From: Shewanella halifaxensis HAW-EB4 | Lineage (GTDB): Bacteria > Pseudomonadota > Gammaproteobacteria > Enterobacterales > Shewanellaceae | DNA length: 64,000 nt | NCBI RefSeq assembly: GCF_000019185.1 | Contig: NC_010334.1 | Location: 4,588,001-4,652,000, forward strand | Direction: 5' to 3' | Part shown: positions 52,927-62,058 of the stretch, piece by piece | Numbering within the stretch: position 1 is the stretch's first letter | Layout of the letters: each line of letters opens with the position of its first letter | Translations under genes and position numbers: made by a program | Notes under the pieces: model-generated | The model's database searches: none | What the model saw: only the letters and a program-made list of their open reading frames with translations | Told to the model about the DNA's origin: nothing

Positions 52927-55449
52927 ATGCAAATGCGCCTGCCTTCAAAACTGGCTACCCTCCCCCTATCTTTATTCTGTCTTTCTCTACTCGGTGGCTG
53001 TAATGGTGCATCGGATGACAATAGTGATACCGACAACGGCGGTACTTACAGTCTCTCGTTAAGTTACAAAACCGTTGAAAATGGCGTTTGTGCCGAGCCA
53101 ACTAATTCACTCAGTTTTGCCGCCAATAGTCAGTTTTGCGCCGTTGCCCACCTCAAGCAAGATAACAGTAACCGCAGCGGCCAACTGATCTCTTTCTCGA
53201 CAAGCTTTGGCGAGCTATCTGTAGCCACCAAGCTCACTAATTCCAATGGTCTGGCCGAAATCATCGTCAGTAACCCTACAGCAGCCGAAGGCGCGGGAAC
53301 ATTAACCGCTAGCTTCACCGAAGGTGAAAACAATGCTAATGCCAGCAAGAACTTTGAGTTCACTTCGGCAACCGCGCCATCAGAGCCTAAGTTCAGCCTA
53401 AATAGCGCCATTATCAACGGCACTACAGTCGTGACCCAGTTTAAGGCAGGTGAAACCGTACAGTTGCAAGCTCAGTTCCTCGATGAGCAGGGCCAAGGCG
53501 TAGCAGGCAAGAAAGCAAGCTTCACCGCTGGTAGCGCTAGCCTTAATCCAGACTCGGCGCTCACTAAAGACAATGGTATTGCTCAGGTGAGCTACACACC
53601 GAGTGACAGTGAGCTGGGAGCCGCTAATTTCTCGGTGACTCTTGAAGATGACGGCAAGACCTATCAAAGCTCAGGTCTGTACGAAGTACTAGCAAAAGAT
53701 GCAGTCAGTGACGATGGCATTATCGTTATCGGTAACTTCTCAGAAGACGGCACGTTTACAGAAAATAAACTCGCTACGACTCTGCCATTTGAAGCGGATA
53801 AATATATTGTTAGCGCAGGCGGAACCTTTGGCGTTACCGCCGATTTAGCCACTAAAAATGACGATGGCAGCTATACACGATTACAAACGCCGACCAGCGT
53901 CAGTTTCAACTCTAGCTGTATATCAAGCAATAATGCCAGTATAGACTCGCCGGTAACCACATTATCAGGCACCGCCAGTTCCACTTTCCAAAACACGAAC
54001 TGTAGTGGTAATGGCGAGCGTGATGATCAGATTATCGCTTCCGTGGTGGCAGGTAACCAAACCCTAACCGCTGAGCTTAATTTTTCACTCGCAAGCCAGA
54101 CCTTGGCTAACTTGAGCTTTATCTCGGCTGAACCAACGTCGATTCGCATTAAAGGCGCCGGCGGTACCGGTTCTAGTGAGTCATCACTAATCACCTTTAA
54201 GGTATCTGACGCCAATGGCCAAGCTATCGCTCAACAAGCCGTTGATTTCTCGCTCGATACAACGGTGGGCGGCATTAGCTTCGCTAACGGTGGCACGAGC
54301 ACGAGCAACACCAGTAACTCGGCAGGTCTTGTTAGCGCCACCGTACTGTCAGGCACTATGCCAACCCCTGTGCGCGTACTCGCAACCGCAACGGCGAATG
54401 GTGAGTCAGTCACCACTCAGTCAGAGCAGCTCACCATTAACACGGGTTTACCACAGCAGTTAGGCTTTAGTTTATCGAGCAGCTTGTTTAACCCTGAGGC
54501 CGCAAACCACAATGGCGAAAAAGTAGCGATTACTGCTTATGCCTCGGACAGCTTTGGCAACCCAGCCGCCAATGACACCACCATCAACTTTACCGCCGAG
54601 GGCGGCCAAATTGAGCCAAGCTGCGTCACAGTTAACGGCAGTTGTAGCGTTCAGTGGACTTCGGCCAGCCCACGCGTGCCCGATCACCGCATCACAGTCC
54701 TAGCTTACGCACTCGGCCATGAGACCTTCTTCGACACTAACGGTAACAATGTGTTCGATGATGCTGATGGCAGCGCTATTGCCTTAGCCTGCCTAGACAA
54801 AAATGGCACTGCAGTAGCCTGTACAGGTAACGGCATGGATATCGAAACTTATCATGCTCAAGGCTTTAGCGATTTAGGCGATGCATTTCGTGATAATAAT
54901 GAAGATGGAAAGTATGACTCTGGAGAGCCGTACTTCAACGCTCTAGCTAGTAATAGTTACTCGGCAGCGGATGGAGTCTTTAACGGCCCACAGTGTACTG
55001 GTAGCCTATGTGGTGGAACTCAAGCTAACAAAACCTATATTCGTAAAGCATTAGTTATGACCATGTCAGGCTCTACTGCTCACTTTGAAATCAAGCAAGA
55101 TGGCGTTGTTATCTACACCAGTGGCCAACAAGCCCTGACTCCAACAGCAATTCCAGCTGGCGCAACATCAACATTTGCAGTGCGCTTCTTCGATAGCGCG
55201 AATCAGATTATGCCAGCGGGCACCACACTAACCACCACTGCCAGCAAAGGTGAGTTAGATGCTTCAACCTATGAAGTACCAAACACCAACAGCATAGGTG
55301 GCACCACAACCAGCTTTATCCTGAGCAATGATATCGATCCTGCAAGCGTTGGCGAACCCGCCAAGAGCAGCTCTATTTCTATCAATGTAGAAACACCTAA
55401 AGCGGTGAAGTCAGGCGCATCATTAACTGTTGAGTTAAGCGGCACCTAA
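52927..55449 (+). CDS. Large Ig-like (Big_1/invasin-type) lipoprotein
   Basis: Protein of 840 residues with a lipoprotein signal (lipobox 'LSLLGGC' near residue 25) and a low-complexity Asp/Ser/Asn linker, then repeated bacterial Ig-like domains of about 100-110 residues. The repeated strand pattern is 'GQAIAQQAVDFSLDT', 'GQGVAGKKASFTAGS', each followed by 'SAGLVSATVLSG'-type or 'NGIAQVSYTPSD' turns typical of Big_1. Two acidic loops look like calcium sites: 'DTNGNNVFDDADGS' and 'DNNEDGKYDSGEPYF'. It is probably anchored at the outer membrane and exposed. Start AAGGA 5 nt upstream; an ATG six bases further in is the alternative. It stands alone with a strong terminator. Confidence 0.85.
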   Translation: MQMRLPSKLATLPLSLFCLSLLGGCNGASDDNSDTDNGGTYSLSLSYKTVENGVCAEPTNSLSFAANSQFCAVAHLKQDNSNRSGQLISFSTSFGELSVATKLTNSNGLAEIIVSNPTAAEGAGTLTASFTEGENNANASKNFEFTSATAPSEPKFSLNSAIINGTTVVTQFKAGETVQLQAQFLDEQGQGVAGKKASFTAGSASLNPDSALTKDNGIAQVSYTPSDSELGAANFSVTLEDDGKTYQSSGLYEVLAKDAVSDDGIIVIGNFSEDGTFTENKLATTLPFEADKYIVSAGGTFGVTADLATKNDDGSYTRLQTPTSVSFNSSCISSNNASIDSPVTTLSGTASSTFQNTNCSGNGERDDQIIASVVAGNQTLTAELNFSLASQTLANLSFISAEPTSIRIKGAGGTGSSESSLITFKVSDANGQAIAQQAVDFSLDTTVGGISFANGGTSTSNTSNSAGLVSATVLSGTMPTPVRVLATATANGESVTTQSEQLTINTGLPQQLGFSLSSSLFNPEAANHNGEKVAITAYASDSFGNPAANDTTINFTAEGGQIEPSCVTVNGSCSVQWTSASPRVPDHRITVLAYALGHETFFDTNGNNVFDDADGSAIALACLDKNGTAVACTGNGMDIETYHAQGFSDLGDAFRDNNEDGKYDSGEPYFNALASNSYSAADGVFNGPQCTGSLCGGTQANKTYIRKALVMTMSGSTAHFEIKQDGVVIYTSGQQALTPTAIPAGATSTFAVRFFDSANQIMPAGTTLTTTASKGELDASTYEVPNTNSIGGTTTSFILSNDIDPASVGEPAKSSSISINVETPKAVKSGASLTVELSGT

Positions 55450-55478
55450 ACACCAGCAACTTCACTCTATAAGCAAAT

Positions 55479-55517
55479 AAAAAGCCCGCTGTAACTTAGG
55501 TTACAGCGGGCTTTTTA
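55479..55517 (+). terminator. Rho-independent terminator of the Ig-like lipoprotein gene
   Basis: Perfect 16-bp stem AAAAGCCCGCTGTAAC / GTTACAGCGGGCTTTT with a 4-nt loop, followed by TATTT. Confidence 0.93.
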
Positions 55518-55559
55518 TTTAGCATGATTCCATCTGATTCTATCGCCTAATTGCAATTT

Positions 55560-55710
55560 AATGATACCAATTACATACACGATTAATCTTACAGTCCAAT
55601 GAAGATCAGCTTGGTATTGATGGAGTAAGTATCTGCAGCATGGATGCTGCGGTTAAGCCCTCATGGATAAGTTCACGGCGTCTTGCGGAGTCAAATCAAG
55701 ATGAGCCGTT
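55560..55710. repeat. Possible dispersed-repeat fragment
   Basis: Non-coding stretch with a palindrome GCAGCAT-GG-ATGCTGC (55635-55650) and GC-rich words (GGTTAAGCCC, GTTCACGGCG, TTGCGGAGTC) unlike the AT-rich flanks. It recalls repeats I have seen between Shewanella genes, but there is only one copy in this window. Confidence 0.35.
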
Positions 55711-55712
55711 AA

Positions 55713-56849
55713 TTAAGCTGTCGGCTTTAATCGCTTTGATACGCCCCAATAGGCCAAGCCAAAGTAAACTGCGACCATAGCCCATAATTGTAACCACTGG
55801 GGCATAATGCTCTGCCACGAAGCGCCCATCTGATTTAGCTCTAACATCGCCATAATAGCGGGTACCGCTGGCACCACTTGCGATACAGCGATCACGCCAT
55901 CGGGAATAAGCGCTATTGGCCACACAAAGCCTGAAACAAACAATATCGGCATAGAAACCAATAGTAATACTTGGGTCGGTAGATCGCGACGGCTAAACAA
56001 GCTGCTAAAGGCTATCCCCGCTGCGCTGGTGGCGAGCAAAAAAGGCAACATCAGCAGCCCAACCTGACCTAGACTCGCCTGCAAACTAACGTCATACCAA
56101 TAGTAGCAATAGCCAACGTAATAACTGCTTAGTAACGCATAAATCAACATAAAGGCAGCCATACGGCCACAAATCAATTTAATCGGGCTCACCTGCCGCC
56201 AATAGCCCTGCTTTTTCCATTGGCTTGCCCCTAATATTCCGGTGCCAATCAGCAAAGTCTGGTGCAATATCAGCAGGAATAAACCCGGCACCACATAAGG
56301 CGTATACCCTAAGCTTGGGTTAAAAGCGGGAATACTATTAAGCTTAACGACATTAAGACTCTGCTTTACCGAAGCGGCGTTTTCGCCCTTGTCTAGCAGT
56401 CCCATGCGCTGGACATCTTTGCTGACATCTAAACCTGCTGATACTAAACCTTCAACAATGGCAGAGTAGATCAGAAAGTAACTGGCATCGCCGCCATAAC
56501 TTAAGGTGACACCGCGGCCCAATAACAGATCTCGCCTAAAGTTCGCAGGGATCACCAGCAGACCATGAGCCCGCCCGGTTTCAATCCACCGCTTAGCCTC
56601 ATCGATTGAACCTAGCTGGGCAACCACTTCAATTTTGGGGCTGGCATTCGCATCGCGGATAAGCTTGCGGCTCAATGACGAGTGGTCATGATCGATTACC
56701 ACCACTTGCTGTTTTGTCGGGACCTCATTGAGATAAGGCAGCGGGTAAAGAATCGAGTAAAATAGCACGCCACCAAAAACGGTAAGAACAATGGTTTTAT
56801 CTGCTAATACCGCTTTTATCTCAGCGAAAATAAGTTGTAAGAAGCTCAT
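55713..56849 (-). CDS. ABC-2 type permease, second of the export operon
   Basis: Membrane protein of 378 residues with one N-terminal helix (about 18-38), a large extracytoplasmic domain (about 45-180) beginning 'VVVIDHDHSSLSRKLIRDAN', and five helices at the end with 'PILFVSGFVWPIALIPDGV'. This is the ABC2_membrane_3 (YhhJ-like) plan. It starts 1 bp after the previous permease stop, so the two are translated together and probably form a heterodimer. No ATPase domain or gene is present in the operon. Confidence 0.9.
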   Translation of the reverse strand: MSFLQLIFAEIKAVLADKTIVLTVFGGVLFYSILYPLPYLNEVPTKQQVVVIDHDHSSLSRKLIRDANASPKIEVVAQLGSIDEAKRWIETGRAHGLLVIPANFRRDLLLGRGVTLSYGGDASYFLIYSAIVEGLVSAGLDVSKDVQRMGLLDKGENAASVKQSLNVVKLNSIPAFNPSLGYTPYVVPGLFLLILHQTLLIGTGILGASQWKKQGYWRQVSPIKLICGRMAAFMLIYALLSSYYVGYCYYWYDVSLQASLGQVGLLMLPFLLATSAAGIAFSSLFSRRDLPTQVLLLVSMPILFVSGFVWPIALIPDGVIAVSQVVPAVPAIMAMLELNQMGASWQSIMPQWLQLWAMVAVYFGLAYWGVSKRLKPTA

Positions 56850-56850
56850 A

Positions 56851-58014
56851 TTATTGCTCCTTTGCCAATGTGTCGAGCTCGGGCTCTTCTGTCACAGGGA
56901 AGCCTTTTTTAGCCAAAATAGCGATTGGAAAGAGCAACAACAGAAATCCCCAGTAACTGGCCATTTGCGATAAGCTTGCGAGCAAACCTTGACCATAACT
57001 GACTACCGCAATATGGGTTTCAATATAATGACTGGTAGGCATGATAACTCGCCACCACTGGGCAAGGACTGGCATCTCATGGACTGGGAAAGTCACGCCC
57101 ATAAAGGCGAAAGCGGGGGCAAACATCGCGGTGCAAAAGCTAATGACTCTCGCACTATCTTTTAGGGCGAAGAAGATGGTCAGCACCATCAGCCAAACCG
57201 CCAGAAACATCAGGGTTTGGGCTATTAATAACACCGCAATACTGCCAGCAATAGGCAGTTCCAAATACAGATAAATAAGCGCTAACATAAAGCCACCGTG
57301 TAGCAATACCAACGGTGTATAGAACAGCACCTTAGCCGCAATCACTTTCCAGAGCCCAAGAGCATACCACTGCTCAGTGGTATTCCAGCGTAGCTCGCGA
57401 TTGAGGCTGTTAGCAAACACCATCATGGCCACCAGCTGTAACAGTGCAATCAACACCGGCGGTACTAAAAAGCCAACGTAGTTAGTATTACTGTTAAATA
57501 GCGCGGTAGTTTGGCTACTCACAGGGCTTAAATTAACTGCAACTCTCTCTATAGGAACACCAGCAGCAAGCAGTTTCATCTTGCCGAGCGGTTTGAGACC
57601 ATCGGCCATGCTCAGCTGTAACTGACTCGATAATAACTTACCGACTAATAGGAATTGGCTGTTGTAACGAATATCGATGATTGGCGTTTTGGCTGTCAGT
57701 AGATCGCGATTGAGCCCATAGGGTAGCACAAGCAGAGCATAAACCTCCCCCTGCTTCATCGCATCGACTGCGCTCGGCAAACCCGTGTAACTAATCGGCT
57801 TAGTCACGGGGTTGGCCTGCAATTGACGCGCTAAAGCACGGCTAACTTGGCTATTATCCAGATCAACCACAGCAACCGGTAGCTGTCTTGGTAAGCCAGC
57901 ACTAAACAGCAGCCACAGAGCGATAATACACAGCAGCGGAATATAGCTTATCAACGCCAACTGCCATGGATCATCTTGCAGAGCTGTGAACTCTCGTTTG
58001 AGCGCCTTTATCAA
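56851..58014 (-). CDS. ABC-2 type permease, first of the export operon
   Basis: Membrane protein of 387 residues with the same plan as its neighbour: N-terminal helix (about 20-42), extracytoplasmic domain ('LPVAVVDLDNSQVSRALARQ'), then five helices with 'FAPAFAFMGVTFPVHEMPVL'. It is YhhJ/YadH-type ABC-2. The two permeases are clearly related to each other and probably pair. It follows the HlyD gene by 30 bp. An ATP-binding partner is not encoded nearby. Confidence 0.9.
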   Translation of the reverse strand: MIKALKREFTALQDDPWQLALISYIPLLCIIALWLLFSAGLPRQLPVAVVDLDNSQVSRALARQLQANPVTKPISYTGLPSAVDAMKQGEVYALLVLPYGLNRDLLTAKTPIIDIRYNSQFLLVGKLLSSQLQLSMADGLKPLGKMKLLAAGVPIERVAVNLSPVSSQTTALFNSNTNYVGFLVPPVLIALLQLVAMMVFANSLNRELRWNTTEQWYALGLWKVIAAKVLFYTPLVLLHGGFMLALIYLYLELPIAGSIAVLLIAQTLMFLAVWLMVLTIFFALKDSARVISFCTAMFAPAFAFMGVTFPVHEMPVLAQWWRVIMPTSHYIETHIAVVSYGQGLLASLSQMASYWGFLLLLFPIAILAKKGFPVTEEPELDTLAKEQ

Positions 58015-58044
58015 ATCCTTGACCTCTTAGTTGTCCTATTCACC

Positions 58045-59016
58045 TTAAAGGGTGAATAGTACCGACATGCCGACTCTTAGATCTGCAATAGATTTGTTAG
58101 GACGTAGCTCTACTTCGAATGTACGCATATCAAAGTCATGACCGCTCTCTGTCGCTCGCCAAGTGGCAAAGTCACCCATCACAGCAATATTGGTGACCTT
58201 GAACTCCACTTCCTGTTCTAGTGCCGGAATCGTTAACTTGAGGACATCACCTTGCTTAAACTTCTTTAGCTGATCTTCGCGTACTTGGAACACGGCCCAA
58301 GCATCACTCATATCAATCAAACTCACCACGGGAAAACCACTAGGGGCTAGCTCACCCGCCTGTAGTAAAACTTCACTAATCTCACCCGTTTTTGGTGAGC
58401 GCATTTGACTATCAAGCAAGATTGCAGAGACTTCATTCACTGCACCTTCGGCCATACGAGTATTACCCGCTGCGGCAGCTTTGGTTTCAATGCGCGCGCC
58501 TTCATCAGTCATTTGGTACATTGCCAGCGCTGCTTGCTCGGTATATTTGGCTGCTTGCCATTGAGTAAAGGCTTCATCTCGCTTCTGTCTTGCCAGTACC
58601 CCTTCGTTAAACAGCACCTCTAAACGCTCATAAGTCGTACGGTATAACTTGGCCGCCGCTTGCGCCTTTAACCACTCTTCTTTTGCTGCAGCTATTTGCT
58701 GCTTACGTGCGCCGTTATCCGCCTCTTTTTGCATCGCAACGGCGGCATCACGGCCGCCCTCTGCTTGCATCAATTTAGCTTCTAATTCTGGACTATTGAT
58801 AGCGAAAAGCAGGTCGCCTTCAGTAACAAGATCACCACGTCTAACCAATACCTCTTCTACTCGACCCGGTACTTTTGAGGACACATTATATTCGCGCGCC
58901 TCTATCTGCCCCTGTAACAGTTGTGGCTTTGGTGTGTAAGCAAGGAGCAACCCATATAGCAAGGCACCAATTAATACGATTAATGCCACTGCGGCTAAGA
59001 TACGGTTAGTGCGCAT
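58045..59016 (-). CDS. HlyD family membrane fusion protein
   Basis: Adaptor of 323 residues with an N-terminal anchor helix (about 7-26), lipoyl half 'REYNVSSKVPGRVEEVLVRR', a long coiled-coil hairpin (about 75-160, Ala/Lys/Gln-rich), second lipoyl half 'MRSPKTGEISEVLLQAGELA', and a beta-barrel. It resembles E. coli YhiI. Its start overlaps the end of the TolC-type gene by 11 bp, so it is translationally coupled. It links the permeases to the outer-membrane channel. Confidence 0.92.
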   Translation of the reverse strand: MRTNRILAAVALIVLIGALLYGLLLAYTPKPQLLQGQIEAREYNVSSKVPGRVEEVLVRRGDLVTEGDLLFAINSPELEAKLMQAEGGRDAAVAMQKEADNGARKQQIAAAKEEWLKAQAAAKLYRTTYERLEVLFNEGVLARQKRDEAFTQWQAAKYTEQAALAMYQMTDEGARIETKAAAAGNTRMAEGAVNEVSAILLDSQMRSPKTGEISEVLLQAGELAPSGFPVVSLIDMSDAWAVFQVREDQLKKFKQGDVLKLTIPALEQEVEFKVTNIAVMGDFATWRATESGHDFDMRTFEVELRPNKSIADLRVGMSVLFTL

Positions 59017-60397
59017 TGGTTTCCCCTTGCATAATACTTCTACCTATAAATTCATCTAACTGACCGCTAATCGCCATCAGTCTTGCGTATGCTTGTACAT
59101 ATCGATATTGCGCGCCCAGTTGCTGAGTTGCTACCGCATTAAGCTTAAGCTCAGCATCCACCTTTTCGATTGAGGTGGATAATCCCTGCTTAAAGGCAAT
59201 GTCTCTAAGACGTTTATTCTCTTCTGCCAAGCTCATGGTGGTATTTAGCGACACCACCTCTTCTTGTGCCTGTAGCAACTGGCGATAACTTTGATCCAGC
59301 AGTAAGTTCAAATCCTGTTGAGTCTGCGCTTTGGTGTATCGAGCCTGTAGCAAGGCGCTCTTTGCCGCCTCTACCTTGCCGCTGCGTCCTTCTCGACTTA
59401 ATAGAGGAAGCTTAAAGCCAACCCCCAGCATCCAATCAGGCTCTATTTGCGCAAATAGACTATCGTCTTCATATAAGGTGTAATTACCGTAAAGAAATAC
59501 GGTTGGTAGATAACTGCCCTTTTCGACATCCACCAAACCCTGAGCCTGAGCTTCTTTAGCCTCGAGTAGCTTTAAGGCAGGGTGTTGATTAATCGTCAAC
59601 TGAGTCAGTTGTGGCAGAGATGGCGCTTGATGCAACATAAATAGTGGTGAGGTGGTATCGACTTCTCTTTCATGCAGCATTCTCGACAAGGCTATCATCG
59701 CCATCTCGGACTGGCGCTTCGCACTACCATAACTCACACGGGCATTTTCCAGTGCAACCTGGGCGTTGAGACGTTCGACTTTGGCAATTTGCCCCTGCTG
59801 CTCAAGCTTTTCGGCATGAGATGCATGCAAGGTCAGTGAATCAACTAACTCTGCTTGTGTTCGGGTTAGGGTTTCGGTAACGGCAACCGCGTAATAGCGA
59901 TCGACTAACTGTAAAAATAGATCGCGAGTTGTCAGCTTGAGTTGCTGTTCTTTCTCGGCAACCTCCGCCTCATGGATCCCTTGCGCAGCCGAAATTTTAC
60001 CGCCTGTGTAGATAGGCCACATAGCTTGTAGGCTTGAGCGGAAAATATCTTGTTCGGTAAAAGGCGTCACGAACATAGAACCAGGAATGCCTGCAAGCGC
60101 TCCACCGAGAGCGGGCGGCAATGTGGCAGGATCGAGCGAAGCCAGAGGATTAAGATCGCGCAGATCTAATTCGATCGGTTTTTCTAAACGAGTATAGCTA
60201 CCAGTAAGCTCAATAGAGGGCAGGTTCATATCTTCACCAGCTCTTCGCTCAGCTTCAGCACGGTTAACTTCCTGAGCCCCCGCCTGCAGCTTATCGCTGA
60301 CCTTAATCAGCTGCTGCCACGCCTCATCGAAGGCCATTGTTTTAGCCTGAGCGGTTAAAGGTAACAGTAGCAAAAGAGCACACAGCGAACGTTTCAT
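59006..60397 (-). CDS. TolC family outer-membrane efflux protein
   Basis: Outer-membrane factor of 463 residues with a signal peptide ('MKRSLCALLLLLPLTAQA', cleavage near 18). The two OEP repeats (about 30-220 and 240-440) are long helices with 'LWPIYTGGKISAAQGIHEAE'-like text (here 'MWPIYTGGKISAAQGIH') and 'PDWMLGVGFKLPLLSREGR'. I start at the ATG 60397, which has AGAGGTG upstream, rather than at the GTG 60403. First gene of the TolC-HlyD-ABC-2-ABC-2 operon; a 14-bp inverted repeat lies 65 bp upstream. Confidence 0.93.
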   Translation of the reverse strand: MKRSLCALLLLLPLTAQAKTMAFDEAWQQLIKVSDKLQAGAQEVNRAEAERRAGEDMNLPSIELTGSYTRLEKPIELDLRDLNPLASLDPATLPPALGGALAGIPGSMFVTPFTEQDIFRSSLQAMWPIYTGGKISAAQGIHEAEVAEKEQQLKLTTRDLFLQLVDRYYAVAVTETLTRTQAELVDSLTLHASHAEKLEQQGQIAKVERLNAQVALENARVSYGSAKRQSEMAMIALSRMLHEREVDTTSPLFMLHQAPSLPQLTQLTINQHPALKLLEAKEAQAQGLVDVEKGSYLPTVFLYGNYTLYEDDSLFAQIEPDWMLGVGFKLPLLSREGRSGKVEAAKSALLQARYTKAQTQQDLNLLLDQSYRQLLQAQEEVVSLNTTMSLAEENKRLRDIAFKQGLSTSIEKVDAELKLNAVATQQLGAQYRYVQAYARLMAISGQLDEFIGRSIMQGETNAH

Positions 60398-60461
60398 CAA
60401 CACCTCTAGAGTATTTACTCTATTTTTTAATCGGTAGATACTACCATCGCAACATCTTACT

Positions 60462-60502
60462 CGCTAGGACTTAGTCGATATTTTACTCACTAAATCCTAG
60501 CG
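60462..60502. repeat. 14-bp inverted repeat upstream of the TolC operon
   Basis: CGCTAGGACTTAGT (60462-60475) and ACTAAATCCTAGCG (60489-60502), one wobble, 13-nt loop, between tldD and the TolC-type gene. No T-run on the minus strand. It could be a tldD terminator hairpin without tail or an operator for the export operon. Confidence 0.6.
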
Positions 60503-60520
60503 GAGGTTAAAGTTTTAACT

Positions 60521-61969
60521 TTACGCTGTACCACCAACAGTCAACTTATCCAGTTTCAATGTCGGCTGGCCGACTCCGACAGGTACGCTTTGACCATCTT
60601 TACCGCAGACGCCTACGCCCTTATCCAGCGCTAAATCGTTACCGACCATAGAGATCTGGCTCATCGATTCAGGACCATTACCAATCAGAGTCGCGCCCTT
60701 GATCGCTTGAGTGATCTCACCGTTTTCAATCAAATAGGCTTCTGATGCCGAGAACACAAACTTACCCGAGGTAATATCCACCTGGCCGCCACCAAAGTTA
60801 GGCGCATAGACACCCTTCTTAACCGACTTGATGATCTCGGCTGGATCTGACTCCCCCGCTTCCATATAGGTGTTTGTCATACGTGGCATCGGCAGATGTG
60901 CATAAGATTCACGACGGCCATTACCCGTTGATTGCTCACCCATCAGGCGCGCATTGAGCTTATCTTGCATATAGCCTTTTAAGATCCCGTTCTCAATCAA
61001 TACTGTCTTCTGAGTCGGTACACCTTCGTCATCGATACTCAGTGAGCCGCGGCGATTATCCATAGTGCCATCATCGACTACCGTCACTAATTCTGACGCG
61101 ACTTTCTGCCCCACTTTGCCGCTAAAGGCACTGCTACCCTTACGGTTAAAGTCACCTTCAAGGCCATGACCCACGGCTTCGTGTAGTAACACGCCCGGCC
61201 AGCCAGCACCGAGTACCACAGGCATCTCGCCCGCAGGCGCATCAATTGCGTGTAGGTTCACTTGAGCTTGACGCACCGCTTCACGAGCAAAACCGAAGCA
61301 GTAAGGTAGGCCATCGCTATCATCTTCTAATAGCACGCTGTAATCATGACGCCCGCCGCCGCCAGAGGCGCCGCGCTCGCGCTTACCGTCTTCTTCTAAA
61401 ATAACGCTACAGTTAAAGCGCACTAAAGGACGGATATCGGCAGCAAGTGTGCCATCGCTTGCCGCGACTAAAATCTCTTCGTGAACACCAGACAAGCTCA
61501 CTACAACTTGAATAATTCGGCTATCTAAGCTGCGGATATAAACGTCGGCCTGCTTAAGCAGCTCAATCTTTTTCACCTCTTCCATTGCAGCAATCGGATC
61601 AGAACTGATATACAGCGCCTTACTCTGTTGTTGCTGCCAAGCATTAACTTGCGCATTGCCACCAGCTGTAGCAATACCACGAGCAGCGGTTGCCGCCGCT
61701 TCTAATGCCGCAGGTGTAATTTCATCGGCATAGGCAAAGCCGGTTTTCTCGCCACTAATGGCACGAACGCCAACACCACGCTCAATATGAAAGCTACCAT
61801 CTTTAACGATGCCATCTTCCAATACCCAAGATTCGTGACGACTGCCTTGAAAATAAAGATCTGAGAAATCAATTTGATGTTCATGAATACGCTTTAAATA
61901 GCTTTGTAGATCATCGATTGCTAGCCCATCTTGTAATAAGCTTTGTCCAACTTGGGTTATAAATGACAT
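60521..61969 (-). CDS. tldD: Metalloprotease TldD
   Basis: Zinc protease subunit of 482 residues (E. coli 481). The active-site motif HEAVGHGLEGD gives HExxxH at His263-Glu264-His268, and 'GKFVFSASEAYLIENGEIT' is typical of the C-terminal half. With PmbA it forms a barrel that degrades unfolded peptides. The start is the ATG 61969 after AGAGAAGAG; the open frame extends 19 residues further. It is followed by the export operon and preceded by the nitrilase gene by about 90 bp on the same strand. Confidence 0.97.
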   Translation of the reverse strand: MSFITQVGQSLLQDGLAIDDLQSYLKRIHEHQIDFSDLYFQGSRHESWVLEDGIVKDGSFHIERGVGVRAISGEKTGFAYADEITPAALEAAATAARGIATAGGNAQVNAWQQQQSKALYISSDPIAAMEEVKKIELLKQADVYIRSLDSRIIQVVVSLSGVHEEILVAASDGTLAADIRPLVRFNCSVILEEDGKRERGASGGGGRHDYSVLLEDDSDGLPYCFGFAREAVRQAQVNLHAIDAPAGEMPVVLGAGWPGVLLHEAVGHGLEGDFNRKGSSAFSGKVGQKVASELVTVVDDGTMDNRRGSLSIDDEGVPTQKTVLIENGILKGYMQDKLNARLMGEQSTGNGRRESYAHLPMPRMTNTYMEAGESDPAEIIKSVKKGVYAPNFGGGQVDITSGKFVFSASEAYLIENGEITQAIKGATLIGNGPESMSQISMVGNDLALDKGVGVCGKDGQSVPVGVGQPTLKLDKLTVGGTA

Positions 61970-62058
61970 CTCTTCTCTCTTTATATTAATTCGATAAAAT
62001 ACTTCGGCAAACCGAGTCTCACTCACTGCAAGTTTCGGCTTCCCCTAAATTTATTGAG

